DNA from: Luteolibacter flavescens
GTDB lineage: Bacteria; Verrucomicrobiota; Verrucomicrobiia; Verrucomicrobiales; Akkermansiaceae
DNA length: 64,000 nt
Assembly: GCF_025950085.1 (NCBI RefSeq)
Contig: NZ_JAPDDS010000003.1
Coordinates: 434,001 to 498,000, forward strand
Reading direction: 5' to 3'
Part shown: in pieces, positions 1 to 8,403 of the stretch
Layout of the letters: the number at the start of each line of letters is the position of its first letter
Numbering within the stretch: the stretch's first letter is position 1
The notes under the pieces: model-generated
Databases searched by the model: none
What the model saw: only the letters and a program-made list of their open reading frames with translations
What the model was told of the DNA's origin: nothing
Made by a program: the position numbers and the translations under genes

Positions 1-37
1 GCAGGCTGAGGGTCAGGAGCAATGCGGCGACTTTCAT
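1..37 (-). CDS. N-terminus of a secreted protein, cut by the left edge
   Basis: On the minus strand an ATG at 37 opens a frame reading MKVAALLLTLSL before the window ends. A lysine followed by an uninterrupted run of Ala, Val, Leu and Thr is the beginning of a signal peptide. Only 12 codons are visible, so the product cannot be named. The gene would be transcribed away from, and divergently to, the CHAT gene, sharing its promoter region (38-178). An alternative ATG at 47 in another frame gives a hydrophilic peptide and is less convincing. Confidence 0.4.
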   Translation of the reverse strand, partial: MKVAALLLTLSL

Positions 38-178
38 GGCTATCCATCAGACTCCGCCCAAAGTGAACTCATTCAAGGAAAGACTGGGATGGTGCGTGTC
101 ACCCTCCCTCGGCGCAGGCTTGTCAGCCGGGGACGGTTCAGGGATGTTAGGCACGTCGCCAACCTCAGACTCGTCCGG

Positions 179-2806
179 ATGCCCCCTCCCCGCCGCACCG
201 TCGTCTGCCTGCTGATCCTCGGCATAGGAGCGGCGGCGGCGCTCGACACGGATGATCCGCCGCCAACGGAGCAGGAAATGGAGGGGGTGGTGGCCGAGTG
301 GGAAGAGGCGTGGCGGGAAAACCCGTCGCCCGAGAACGCGATCGAGTCCGGGCGTGCGCTCCATTACCTCGGCGCGATCGAGCGTCAGGCCGGGAAAACG
401 GAAGAGGCCCTGCCCCACCTGCAGCTCGCCCTCGAACGACTTGCCGCCGACACCCCGGAAGGCCGCGCCGATGCGCTGGAGGTGCTGGCGCTGGCAGAGC
501 AGGATCTGGGAAAAGACGCCGACGCGGAGAAACACCTGCGGGAAGTGATCGAGCTTCGCCCGGAAGGGCCCGACCGCATCCAGGGACAAGAGCACCTCGC
601 GCTCAATCTCCTGACACAAGGGAAATACCCGGAAGCGAACGCGCTCCTGATGCAAACGCTGGAGGCGACTCCCGCTGCGGATACCGAATCGCGTGCCCGG
701 CGGCTGGGAAACCTCGGCCGATACTTCCACGTGCTCGGCAGCCACGCGCGGGCCGCGGAGACATTCCGGGAAGCGCTCGGTCTCGATCCCGGGAATGCTG
801 AGCTGCGGCTCTCCCTCTCCAGCCAGCTCGCCTTGGCCCAGCTCCGTCTGGGGAAGACCGAGGAAGCTCGCCGTGGCATGGAGGAGACCGCCGCGAAGGC
901 CCGCAAGCTCTACCGCGACTCCCCTTTCCGCGCGGTGCCTTTCCTGAATAATCTCGGTGCGCTGGACCTGTCGCTGGGACATCCGGACGAGGCGAGGAAG
1001 TCCTTCCGGGAAGCGCTCGACCTGCTGGAAGGCCATTTCGGCCCGGAGCACCCGTCGCTGATCACGCCGCTCAATAACCTCGGCTCGGCGGAGCAGGCGG
1101 CGGGCGATTACCCGCGGGCGGAGACCTCGTTGCGACGCGCGGCAGCGCTGCAGGAGAAGCATCTGCCACGCGTGAGCGTGCAGGCGTCGGAGACCGCACG
1201 CAATCTGGCCCGCAATGCCCTGCTATCCGGAAACGAGGACGCCGCCACGCAGATCGACCGAGCCACTGCGCTCGGGATCGCCGTGCTGGACGAGCTCATC
1301 GTTCAAGGGAGCGAAAAGGAGCGGCTGAATTTCCTCCAGCGTCACGATCTGGTCTCTCTGGCCTGCGCGACTGGTGACGCAGAGCGGATCGCAAACGTGC
1401 TGCTTGCGACGAAGGCCCGGCTTTTCGACGCCATGCTCACCACGGGGAAGAGCCACGTCATTCCCGACTGGCGCACGGTGCAGCAGGCGCTGGCTCCGGG
1501 ATCGGCACTGGTGGACGCGTGCCGCTTCACGACCATCGAGGGCGAGGTGCGATACGGGGCGATCGTGCTGCTGCCGAATGGCCCTCCGAAGTGGGTGCCG
1601 CTGGGAAGCGGTGAGGATCTGGAGCGCTGGCTCGCCGCGTTCCGGGATCGTCTCGCGTGGAAGGCCGGCATGCTGGCGGGCGTGGACCAGCCGCCGCCCG
1701 CCCTGAAGCTGCGAGCCATCCTGAACTCGATGCACCGGGGCTTTTGGGAGCCGGTGGCCGCAGTGCTGCCGACGGGAATCCAGCACGTCGCCTTCTCGCC
1801 GGATGGGGCGCTGCACTTCCTCCCGCTGCCCGCCCTGCTCGACGGGGAGATGCAACCGCTTTGCACACGCTTCCTCCAGATTGCCACGGTGACCAGCGGG
1901 CGCGACCTGCTGGATGAGCCCCCAGCCATGCGCCTCTCCGCATCCCCGTGGGAATTACTAGGAGTCTCGGAGTTCCCGAAATCCGGGGAACCTCCCGCGG
2001 GAGATCACCTGCTGGAGCTGCTCGCCGGGCTCGATGACATGCCAGGCACGGCGGACGAGCTGGACCGGCTCCGGAAGCTCGCACCGGAGGGCTCGCACAT
2101 CCTGCTGGACGAGCAGGCAAGCGAACGCTCGCTGGCATCGATCGGGAATGCGCCCGCCGTCCTGCACCTCGGCTGCCACGCGTTCTTCCTGTCACAGGAC
2201 GTGCCGACCGCGGCGGCGCTCGACTTCGACGAGCACTCCGACCTGCTTCATGCCGGTGGTCTGCTGCTGCACCGGGCGGCCCTGAGAAAGCCGGGCTCCC
2301 CTGTCTACTCGCCGGACGATGACCTGCTCTTCCCTGCCGAGGTGGCGAGGCTGCCGCTGCAGGGCACGCGTCTGGTCACGCTGTCCTCCTGCGAATCCGG
2401 AGCGGGCACCGCGGTCTCCGGCGAGGGGCTGCTCGGCTTGCGGCGTGGCTTTGCGCTCGCGGGTGCGCGGGAAATCGTGGTGGCGCTGTGGCCGGTATCG
2501 GACCGCTCGACGCCGGCATTCATGGAGCGCTTTTACCAACTCGCGCTCACCTCGGATCGACCCGCGCAGGCGCTGTGGCAGTGCCAGCGGGAGTTCCTAA
2601 CAGAAGCCGGAAATGACAACGACTTCGAAACCGCGGTCTTGCGTTACGCGCCCTTCGTGCTGAGCCAAAATGCACCGCTCGCGACCGGCGAGGTGATCGT
2701 TGCAGAGCCGCTCAAGCCGGGCCTGCCGTGGATGCGGATGCTCCTCGCGCTCCCGCTCCTCCTCTTCCTCGCCGCGCGCCTGCTCAAGCGGCGGACGGCG
2801 GCATGA
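179..2806 (+). CDS. Secreted TPR protein with C-terminal CHAT (caspase-like) protease domain
   Basis: Protein of 875 residues from an ATG at 179. I preferred this start to an in-frame codon at 89 because it begins directly with a signal-peptide-like segment (MPPPRRTVVCLLILGIGAA). Roughly residues 70-370 are tetratricopeptide repeats (LGNLGRYFHVLGSHARAAE, LNNLGALDLSLGHPDEARK, LNNLGSAEQAAGDYPRAET). The C-terminal third is a CHAT domain with the expected His in HLGCHAFF (about residue 667) and Cys in LSSCESGAG (about 738). A hydrophobic helix near the end (MLLALPLLLFLAARLL) followed by Lys/Arg suggests a membrane anchor. CHAT domains are caspase-fold peptidases, often coupled to TPR sensors. Here the signal peptide and C-terminal anchor place the protease outside the cytoplasm, which is inference. 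The substrate is unknown and no obvious partner lies beside it. Confidence 0.82.
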   Translation: MPPPRRTVVCLLILGIGAAAALDTDDPPPTEQEMEGVVAEWEEAWRENPSPENAIESGRALHYLGAIERQAGKTEEALPHLQLALERLAADTPEGRADALEVLALAEQDLGKDADAEKHLREVIELRPEGPDRIQGQEHLALNLLTQGKYPEANALLMQTLEATPAADTESRARRLGNLGRYFHVLGSHARAAETFREALGLDPGNAELRLSLSSQLALAQLRLGKTEEARRGMEETAAKARKLYRDSPFRAVPFLNNLGALDLSLGHPDEARKSFREALDLLEGHFGPEHPSLITPLNNLGSAEQAAGDYPRAETSLRRAAALQEKHLPRVSVQASETARNLARNALLSGNEDAATQIDRATALGIAVLDELIVQGSEKERLNFLQRHDLVSLACATGDAERIANVLLATKARLFDAMLTTGKSHVIPDWRTVQQALAPGSALVDACRFTTIEGEVRYGAIVLLPNGPPKWVPLGSGEDLERWLAAFRDRLAWKAGMLAGVDQPPPALKLRAILNSMHRGFWEPVAAVLPTGIQHVAFSPDGALHFLPLPALLDGEMQPLCTRFLQIATVTSGRDLLDEPPAMRLSASPWELLGVSEFPKSGEPPAGDHLLELLAGLDDMPGTADELDRLRKLAPEGSHILLDEQASERSLASIGNAPAVLHLGCHAFFLSQDVPTAAALDFDEHSDLLHAGGLLLHRAALRKPGSPVYSPDDDLLFPAEVARLPLQGTRLVTLSSCESGAGTAVSGEGLLGLRRGFALAGAREIVVALWPVSDRSTPAFMERFYQLALTSDRPAQALWQCQREFLTEAGNDNDFETAVLRYAPFVLSQNAPLATGEVIVAEPLKPGLPWMRMLLALPLLLFLAARLLKRRTAA

Positions 2807-2875
2807 AATGGTGGTCATCGCCCGCAGGTAGAACCCGCTCCCACGGACGATGACCTTCTCGACCTCGAGATCTGC

Positions 2876-5329
2876 TCAATTCACCGTCGCGGCGGCACGC
2901 AGGAAGCCCTTCCCGGGCAACCCGCCGGACCCCGCGAGGCGGAAGGAAACATACTTGTAACCGGCGGGCGGCGACGCTGGCAGCGAGACCGGGACGACCG
3001 CAGCCGCGAGCGGGCCTTCCACCGCTGCGACGAAGTCTACCAGATCAAGGCTGCCCTGGATCGCATACGATACTCCGGCGGCCGTGCCGACCGGTGACGT
3101 GGTACCCGTGAATACGGCGTCTTCCCGCACCGCCACCGTCAGGATCAGCTCGCGCTGCGAGTCCCCGTTCGTATCGGTCGCGGACACGGCCTGGATCACG
3201 CCGGAACCACCAGCCAGCGGATGACCGCCGAAGGCATACTCGTCGAAGTTCGACACGCCATCGTGGTCAGGATCGTCGGCCGGTCCGCTTTCCTTGCCCG
3301 GCGTCCCATCGAGACCCATGGAGACGGCCCAGCTTGCGTAGCCAGCGGCCGGAGCCCAGGTGCCGTCCACGGACACGCTGACATTGTCGATGACGAGCGT
3401 GGCCTGGTTTGCATTCGCATTCACCACGAAGGGCGCGATGCGGGTGAAGCGCAGGGCGATCTCCTCGCTTCCGTAGGTCGAAGAATCGTAGGGAAGATCC
3501 AGCGACACGGGGGTGAGGATATTTCCTCCCGAGGCGACGCCGGGATTCTCGAAGACAATGTCGCGGCCCGTGATCTCGAGGTTGTTCGTCTTGTCCCAGA
3601 GCGAAACGCGGAGCAGCGCGTGGCCGTTGGTGAAGGCATCGTTCCGGTAGAAGCGATCCAGCGATACCGTGATGGAGTCCACTTCTCCCGCGGTCAGGCC
3701 CGCATTTCCGGTGGTTAGGTTTTGCTCGTAGTAGCCGGCGACGGACTGCGAATGGGCGGCGATGCTCGTCAGCCCGGGAGTCAGGTTGCCGGCCTGGCCG
3801 TAGAGGCCGTTTGCGGGTGGAGTGGCGAGCGAGTTCGTCCAGCCCTGCGGGGCCGTGCCGATATTCGAGTTCCACAGGCCCGCATCGAAGTTCCCGTTCA
3901 CCATGGTGACGGGCTTGGTAGCGGCGGAGAGGGCGACATTTGCGAGGACGGGCACGTGCAGGATTCCCGCATTCCCGGCATTGGTCTCGATCTTCAGGAG
4001 GTCTCCGAAGGCCCCGGTCGCAGTCCCGGGATCGAAGGAAATCACCACGTCACCGCTTTCGCCCGGATCAATCTGATCGGGAGAAGACACCACGGAAAAG
4101 CCGTTTCCGCCCTGACCCGCGAATGTCGCGCCGGAGAAATACAGCGGCGTCCCTCCGCCATCGTTGTTCAGCGTGAGCGTCATGGTCTGCGGCCCCGGAT
4201 TCGCCGCCAGATCGCCGAAGTCCACCCGCGGGGTCGCTGCCGAGATCACCGGATCCACGACGACGACGGTCACCGGCACCAGACGGACAGGCTGCTGTGG
4301 GTCATTCGATGCGATCTGAAGCGTGACCAGATACGTCCCGCTTCCCTCGGGCGGATCGAAGCCCAGCTCCACGGTACCGTTTTCGCCGGGGATCAATGTC
4401 TCCGAGAAATCGACCACGGAGAAGAGATCCGCATTCTGGCCGACCGGTGTGACAGACGTGACGGTCAGATCACCGCTGACTGCCGCATTGGAGACCAGCA
4501 CACTGAAAACTTGGCTTCGCCCGTCATTGGTGAAGCTGTTCACGGCCGCAGTGGTGATCTCCGGTCCGGGAATCGCCGCCGCCACGATCTGCGACTGGGT
4601 CATCGCGGTATTGAAGATCTTTAGGTCGTCGATCCTGCCATTGAAGGGATCGATGTTATTGCTATTCGCGCCGATACCGTACTGGGTGACCGTCTCGTCG
4701 TTGAAGTTCGCGGACGTGGCGGTGTAAACGGAGTTGCCGTTGATGAAGACCTCCACCGCTCCGGCATTCCACACGTAGGCCACGTGCTGCCAGACGTTGT
4801 TCGCCGAGACGGCGGTGGTGGAGCGCATGTCCACCACGCCGAAGGTGGTGAAGAGCGCCTTGTCCGCATTCGAAAGTCCGACGCCCCAGCCATTCGCAGG
4901 GCCCGTGGAAAAGATCCGCTGGTTCGAGTTCGCGGTGATGTTGGCATTCACCCAACACATCAGGGTGAAGGTACCGGTCTTCCCGGGGCCGGCAAGATTG
5001 CCGATCACCGCAGGGCTCCCGATCTGGAACATCCCGCTGCCCGCGCGGTTGAACTGGATCGAGGTACCGAATTTCGCCACGTCGGCAGCGGTCACCGTGA
5101 TCGCGCCATAGGTGCCCTCGGTCACGGAGGGCTGGCCGTAGGTCAGGCCGTTGTTTGCCAGGGAGACTGCAGTCGGCCTGCCCGTCAGTTGGTTTCCGGA
5201 GGTATCGGAAATATTGCCGGTCATCTCGTTCATGCCCCAGCGGGCCACGAGTTCCGCCTGGGAGGGGCCTTGCGCCGCGACGAGCAGGGCGACCGCGAGG
5301 CCATGGGTTTTCAGAGGTGTTTTTTTCAT
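2876..5329 (-). CDS. Secreted LamG-domain protein with two choice-of-anchor-D (ASH-like) domains
   Basis: Protein of 817 residues. Start chosen at the ATG at 5329 because it opens a clear signal peptide (MKKTPLKTHGLAVALLVAAQ, cleavage probably after SQA). Residues about 25-235 form a LamG/concanavalin-like domain (LVARWGMNEMTGNISDTSGN at the start, GRIDDLKIFNTAMTQSQI at the end). Two immunoglobulin-like ASH repeats follow, with phrases such as GTVELGFDPPEGSGTYLVTL and GDVVISFDPGTATGAFGDLL. After a beta-rich region comes a Ca-binding-type Asp loop (DPDHDGVSNFDEYAFGG, about 686-702) and a terminal beta module. It is last in a sigma-factor / FecR / LamG cluster on the same strand, 97 nt after the FecR gene, so it may be a target or partner of that signalling pair. 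Function is probably surface or matrix binding; the ligand is unknown. Confidence 0.75.
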   Translation of the reverse strand: MKKTPLKTHGLAVALLVAAQGPSQAELVARWGMNEMTGNISDTSGNQLTGRPTAVSLANNGLTYGQPSVTEGTYGAITVTAADVAKFGTSIQFNRAGSGMFQIGSPAVIGNLAGPGKTGTFTLMCWVNANITANSNQRIFSTGPANGWGVGLSNADKALFTTFGVVDMRSTTAVSANNVWQHVAYVWNAGAVEVFINGNSVYTATSANFNDETVTQYGIGANSNNIDPFNGRIDDLKIFNTAMTQSQIVAAAIPGPEITTAAVNSFTNDGRSQVFSVLVSNAAVSGDLTVTSVTPVGQNADLFSVVDFSETLIPGENGTVELGFDPPEGSGTYLVTLQIASNDPQQPVRLVPVTVVVVDPVISAATPRVDFGDLAANPGPQTMTLTLNNDGGGTPLYFSGATFAGQGGNGFSVVSSPDQIDPGESGDVVISFDPGTATGAFGDLLKIETNAGNAGILHVPVLANVALSAATKPVTMVNGNFDAGLWNSNIGTAPQGWTNSLATPPANGLYGQAGNLTPGLTSIAAHSQSVAGYYEQNLTTGNAGLTAGEVDSITVSLDRFYRNDAFTNGHALLRVSLWDKTNNLEITGRDIVFENPGVASGGNILTPVSLDLPYDSSTYGSEEIALRFTRIAPFVVNANANQATLVIDNVSVSVDGTWAPAAGYASWAVSMGLDGTPGKESGPADDPDHDGVSNFDEYAFGGHPLAGGSGVIQAVSATDTNGDSQRELILTVAVREDAVFTGTTSPVGTAAGVSYAIQGSLDLVDFVAAVEGPLAAAVVPVSLPASPPAGYKYVSFRLAGSGGLPGKGFLRAAATVN

Positions 5330-5426
5330 GGATTCTCGGCACGGGGGCGCCCGGATAACCCGGAATCCTCCGCTTCGATGTCCGTACCGCGAAATGTCCC
5401 TTCCTGACAAAAATCCGCCAAAAAAA

Positions 5427-6884
5427 TTACGGATCCACCACCCTCGTCGCGTTTCCGTATGGATTACTCATGAAAATCAAGGTGTTCCGGTCACGAAGCG
5501 CATGTCTCTCATGGACGCCCGGTGAACTCGGCACTCCGACCCTCAAGACACCATCGGAAACCTCCCAGTAGGAGCCCCGGAACGCGGCGGGCCGCTCCTC
5601 GCCATTCACGAAAAGCCGCACCTGACCGTCCGGCAGGAATTCTCGGACGTACTGGCTGCCGAGATTGTAGTAGCTCCAGCGTCCGATGAAGTCCGACGCG
5701 GTGGCAGTGGAGACGAGGCCTTCCTCGAATTGCAGGAGGCCGACGCTCGCCACGGGCACGGTGCGATCCGAGGCCCAGTCATCACGTGGATACGTCTCCA
5801 CGGTCACGTGCAAGGTCCACCGTCCGCGCTCGAAGTCTCCCGGCTTCACGTCCAGCCCGAAGACATTGGCGCTCACCAGCTTCAGGTTTCCGGTCACGCC
5901 CGTGTGGGTATCCGCGGAGACCGCCCTGCCATCGCGGCGCAGCTCGACATTCCGGATGATGATCGCGTCGCGACCCTCCATCCACTTGAAGATGGCCCGA
6001 TAGTCGGAGGGCTTCCAGATCAGGTGAGAGACGTCGAATTCCAGCTCGCGGGTGCCCGCCGAGGTAACTTCCCAGCGAAAATCCCGGGCGGGCATGCGCC
6101 GCACGAATTTCTCACGGTCCAGCGGCACCGCACGCAAGCGGTTCTCCAAGCCCTCGCGATGGATGACTGCCTGGTCCTGGAAAAGCGACCTCGGCTTGTC
6201 CCCGGGCAAGTGCAGTTCGATCTCGCCATCAAAAACGCCCACCTCGGCCTGACGCCCGCTCACGTCCATCGCGAACTCCGTGCCGAGGTCCACCACCTTT
6301 CCCTGCGCGTAGTCCACCGTGAATCCCTCCGCGCCGGGCGGGACGTAGGCGACCAGTTTCCCGCTCGCGAGATTCCCCGAGGTCGCGTCCGTCACCGAGA
6401 AATCCGCCGGTCCCTCGAGCGTCACGCGGACGCCGCTCGCATAGGTGAGCTCCACAAGACCGGTGTGAAAGGCCACGCGCTCCGCCGTCACCGAACCGGA
6501 GGTGAATTGCGGCGCTCCCGCATCGCCCCACTCCACTCCCATCAGGCCGGTCACTTGCACGCTCTGGTGCTTTTTCACCGGCATCAGCACGGACTCCGCA
6601 TTGTCGCGACCGCTGAAGAATCCCAAGGTGAAAACCACACAGGCTGCCGCTGCGAGCGTCGCCGCCTTCACGGGGAAACGCACGATCTTCGGAGTCTTCG
6701 CGGTCCCCTCGATTCCTTCCAGCGCCTCGGCCATCATGGCCTCCTGCGCCATCACTTCCGTGTAGTAGCGCATGGCTGCAGGGGCCTTCAACAGCTCCTC
6801 GAGGCGGCTGGTCTCCACCTTGCCCAGACCACCCTCCGCGAGGAGTTGGTCGATCAGTTTCCGGAGTTCGGGGCTCGGGGTCAT
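5427..6884 (-). CDS. FecR-like membrane anti-sigma / signalling protein
   Basis: Protein of 485 residues. The first 65 residues are a soluble helical segment (LRKLIDQLLAEGGLGKVETS). They are followed by one membrane helix (about 72-92, AATLAAAACVVFTLGFFSG) and a FecR domain with the typical phrases VELTYASGVRVTLEGPADF and GKVVDLGTEFAMDV. The long C-terminal part is beta-rich and unassigned. FecR-type proteins sit in the cytoplasmic membrane, hold an ECF sigma factor through the N-terminus and sense a signal outside. The ATG overlaps the stop of the sigma-factor gene in ATGA, so the two are translationally coupled, which strongly supports a sigma/anti-sigma pair. The LamG protein follows on the same strand. 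The inducing signal is not known. Confidence 0.8.
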   Translation of the reverse strand: MTPSPELRKLIDQLLAEGGLGKVETSRLEELLKAPAAMRYYTEVMAQEAMMAEALEGIEGTAKTPKIVRFPVKAATLAAAACVVFTLGFFSGRDNAESVLMPVKKHQSVQVTGLMGVEWGDAGAPQFTSGSVTAERVAFHTGLVELTYASGVRVTLEGPADFSVTDATSGNLASGKLVAYVPPGAEGFTVDYAQGKVVDLGTEFAMDVSGRQAEVGVFDGEIELHLPGDKPRSLFQDQAVIHREGLENRLRAVPLDREKFVRRMPARDFRWEVTSAGTRELEFDVSHLIWKPSDYRAIFKWMEGRDAIIIRNVELRRDGRAVSADTHTGVTGNLKLVSANVFGLDVKPGDFERGRWTLHVTVETYPRDDWASDRTVPVASVGLLQFEEGLVSTATASDFIGRWSYYNLGSQYVREFLPDGQVRLFVNGEERPAAFRGSYWEVSDGVLRVGVPSSPGVHERHALRDRNTLIFMSNPYGNATRVVDP

Positions 6885-7423
6885 GCGCGGGAGAGTTTCG
6901 TTTCGATGCAGTGACGCAGCGCCAGCCGGAGGCGGGAGATCGTCTTCTGCACGCGGGCTGGCTTCATCTGCTGTTCATGCGCATGGCTGGTGAGCGATCC
7001 GCCATCGACGTAGCGCAGGCGCAGCAGCTTCACCTCCTCCGGGGACAGCCGGGAGAGGCAGGAGCGCAGGGCATGCAGGCGCTCGGTGGCGTCCTCGGAG
7101 AGGCTTTCCGCCGCCGTGGAGATTTCGTGCAGCGTGTCCTCGGAGAAGCTCACCGTCTTCTCCCGCTGCTGGTCGCGCCGCCAGGCCATCGCCTTGAACC
7201 ACGCGACCTTGAAGGCCCACGCCTTGAGATTCGTATCGTCGTCACGCTCGTCCCGGCGCTCCCACAGGAAGACGCTGGTCTCCTGCACCACGTCATCGCA
7301 CGCCGCGTGATGAGGCAGGATGCTCATGACGTAGCCACGCAGCGGGACGCGCAAGGCATCGATCTCCGCCGCGAAGGCGGAGTCGTCCTGCGGATCATCC
7401 CGTGGCTCGGCGCGTGACAACAT
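6881..7423 (-). CDS. ECF-type RNA polymerase sigma factor (Rhodopirellula/Verrucomicrobium type)
   Basis: Protein of 180 residues, normal for an ECF sigma factor. Region 2 is visible around residues 35-90 (CDDVVQETSVFLWERRD, LKAWAFKVAWFKAMAWRRD). Region 4 is near the C-terminus (LRSCLSRLSPEEVKLLRLRY, then an HTH ending in KTISRLRLALRHCIETKL). Sigma-70 factors of this group direct polymerase to a small regulon and are usually held by a membrane anti-sigma. The downstream FecR gene overlaps by four bases. The ATG at 7423 lies about 55 nt from the end of argB. Autoregulation of the whole cluster is likely but no promoter motif is evident. Confidence 0.87.
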   Translation of the reverse strand: MLSRAEPRDDPQDDSAFAAEIDALRVPLRGYVMSILPHHAACDDVVQETSVFLWERRDERDDDTNLKAWAFKVAWFKAMAWRRDQQREKTVSFSEDTLHEISTAAESLSEDATERLHALRSCLSRLSPEEVKLLRLRYVDGGSLTSHAHEQQMKPARVQKTISRLRLALRHCIETKLSRA

Positions 7424-7478
7424 CCCGCGGAATGTTCCGCAAAACGGACGATCCTGACGAAAAAATTCCGCTTTTCCC

Positions 7479-8357
7479 TCAGCGCGTCACCTCGGTGCCG
7501 ATTCCGCCGTCGGTGAAGATCTCCAGCAGCAGGGCATGCGGCAGGCGGCCATCGATGAAGTGGACCTTCCGCACGCCCGCATTCAGGGCGTCCACGGCGC
7601 TCTTCACCTTCGGGATCATGCCGCCGGAGATCGTGCCGTCGGCCATGAGATCGTCAGCCTCGGCGCGGCTCACGGACTTGATGAGCGTCTCCGGCTTCGA
7701 GGGGTCCTTCATCAGGCCGGGGACATCGGAGAGATAGACCAGCTTTGCCACGCGCAGCTCCTTCGCGAGGGCGGCGGCGGCGAGGTCGGCATTGATATTG
7801 AGCGGACGGCCGGTGGCGAGCTCCGCCGCGAGCGGCGAGATGACCGGCACGATGCCTGCACGGTGCGCGGCATCCATCTGGCCGAGCTGGCAACCGACCA
7901 CCTCCCCCACCCGGCCGAGATCGACGCGCTCGCCGTCCTTGCCGGTGGCGTGCATCTTCTCACCGAGGAAGACATCCGTGCCAGCGATGCCCACGGCCTT
8001 GCCGCCGAGGTCGCGGATCATGCGGACGAGGCCGGGATTGATCTCGTTCGACAGCACCTTCTCGACGATGGAAATCGCCTGGTCTGACGTGACGCGGAAG
8101 CCGCCGACGAACTCGGCATCGAGCCCCGCGTCCTTCATCGCGGCGGAGATCGCCTTGCCGCCGCCGTGAACGACGATGGGATTGATGCCCGCGACCTCGA
8201 GGAAAACGACATCGCGCATCACTTTCGCGACGAGGTCCGGGTCCTCCATCGCCGAGCCGCCCATCTTGATGAGGAAGGTCTTGCCGCGGAAGGCCTGCAG
8301 GTAGGGCAGGGCTTCGATGAGTGCCTCGGCTTTTTCGATGGGATGCTGGAGGGACAT
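7479..8357 (-). CDS. argB: Acetylglutamate kinase
   Basis: Protein of 292 residues when started at the ATG at 8357 (MSLQHPIEKAEALIEALPYL); an upstream extension in frame is not conserved family sequence. It is an amino acid kinase that phosphorylates N-acetyl-L-glutamate, the second step of arginine synthesis, in the cytoplasm. The nucleotide-binding glycines (FLIKMGGSAM and NPIVVHGGGKAI) are present, as is the substrate-site region NINADLAAAALAKEL and the conserved LTDVPG-like element, here LSDVPGLM. The end (GGIGTEVTR) matches the usual ArgB C-terminus. No other arginine gene is in the window. Its upstream neighbour on the same strand is the CHASE2 gene, ending 46 nt away, so co-transcription is possible. 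Confidence 0.93.
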   Translation of the reverse strand: MSLQHPIEKAEALIEALPYLQAFRGKTFLIKMGGSAMEDPDLVAKVMRDVVFLEVAGINPIVVHGGGKAISAAMKDAGLDAEFVGGFRVTSDQAISIVEKVLSNEINPGLVRMIRDLGGKAVGIAGTDVFLGEKMHATGKDGERVDLGRVGEVVGCQLGQMDAAHRAGIVPVISPLAAELATGRPLNINADLAAAALAKELRVAKLVYLSDVPGLMKDPSKPETLIKSVSRAEADDLMADGTISGGMIPKVKSAVDALNAGVRKVHFIDGRLPHALLLEIFTDGGIGTEVTR

Positions 8358-8403
8358 GGGATCGGTCTTGGTTTTCTGAAATCTGGAATCCGGCAGCGTG
8401 CCG

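Noticed and set aside
2813-2855. A hairpin GGTCATCG / CGATGACC between the CHAT and LamG genes as a terminator
   Set aside because: The stem is only 8 bp with a 27-nt loop and has no T tract on either side.
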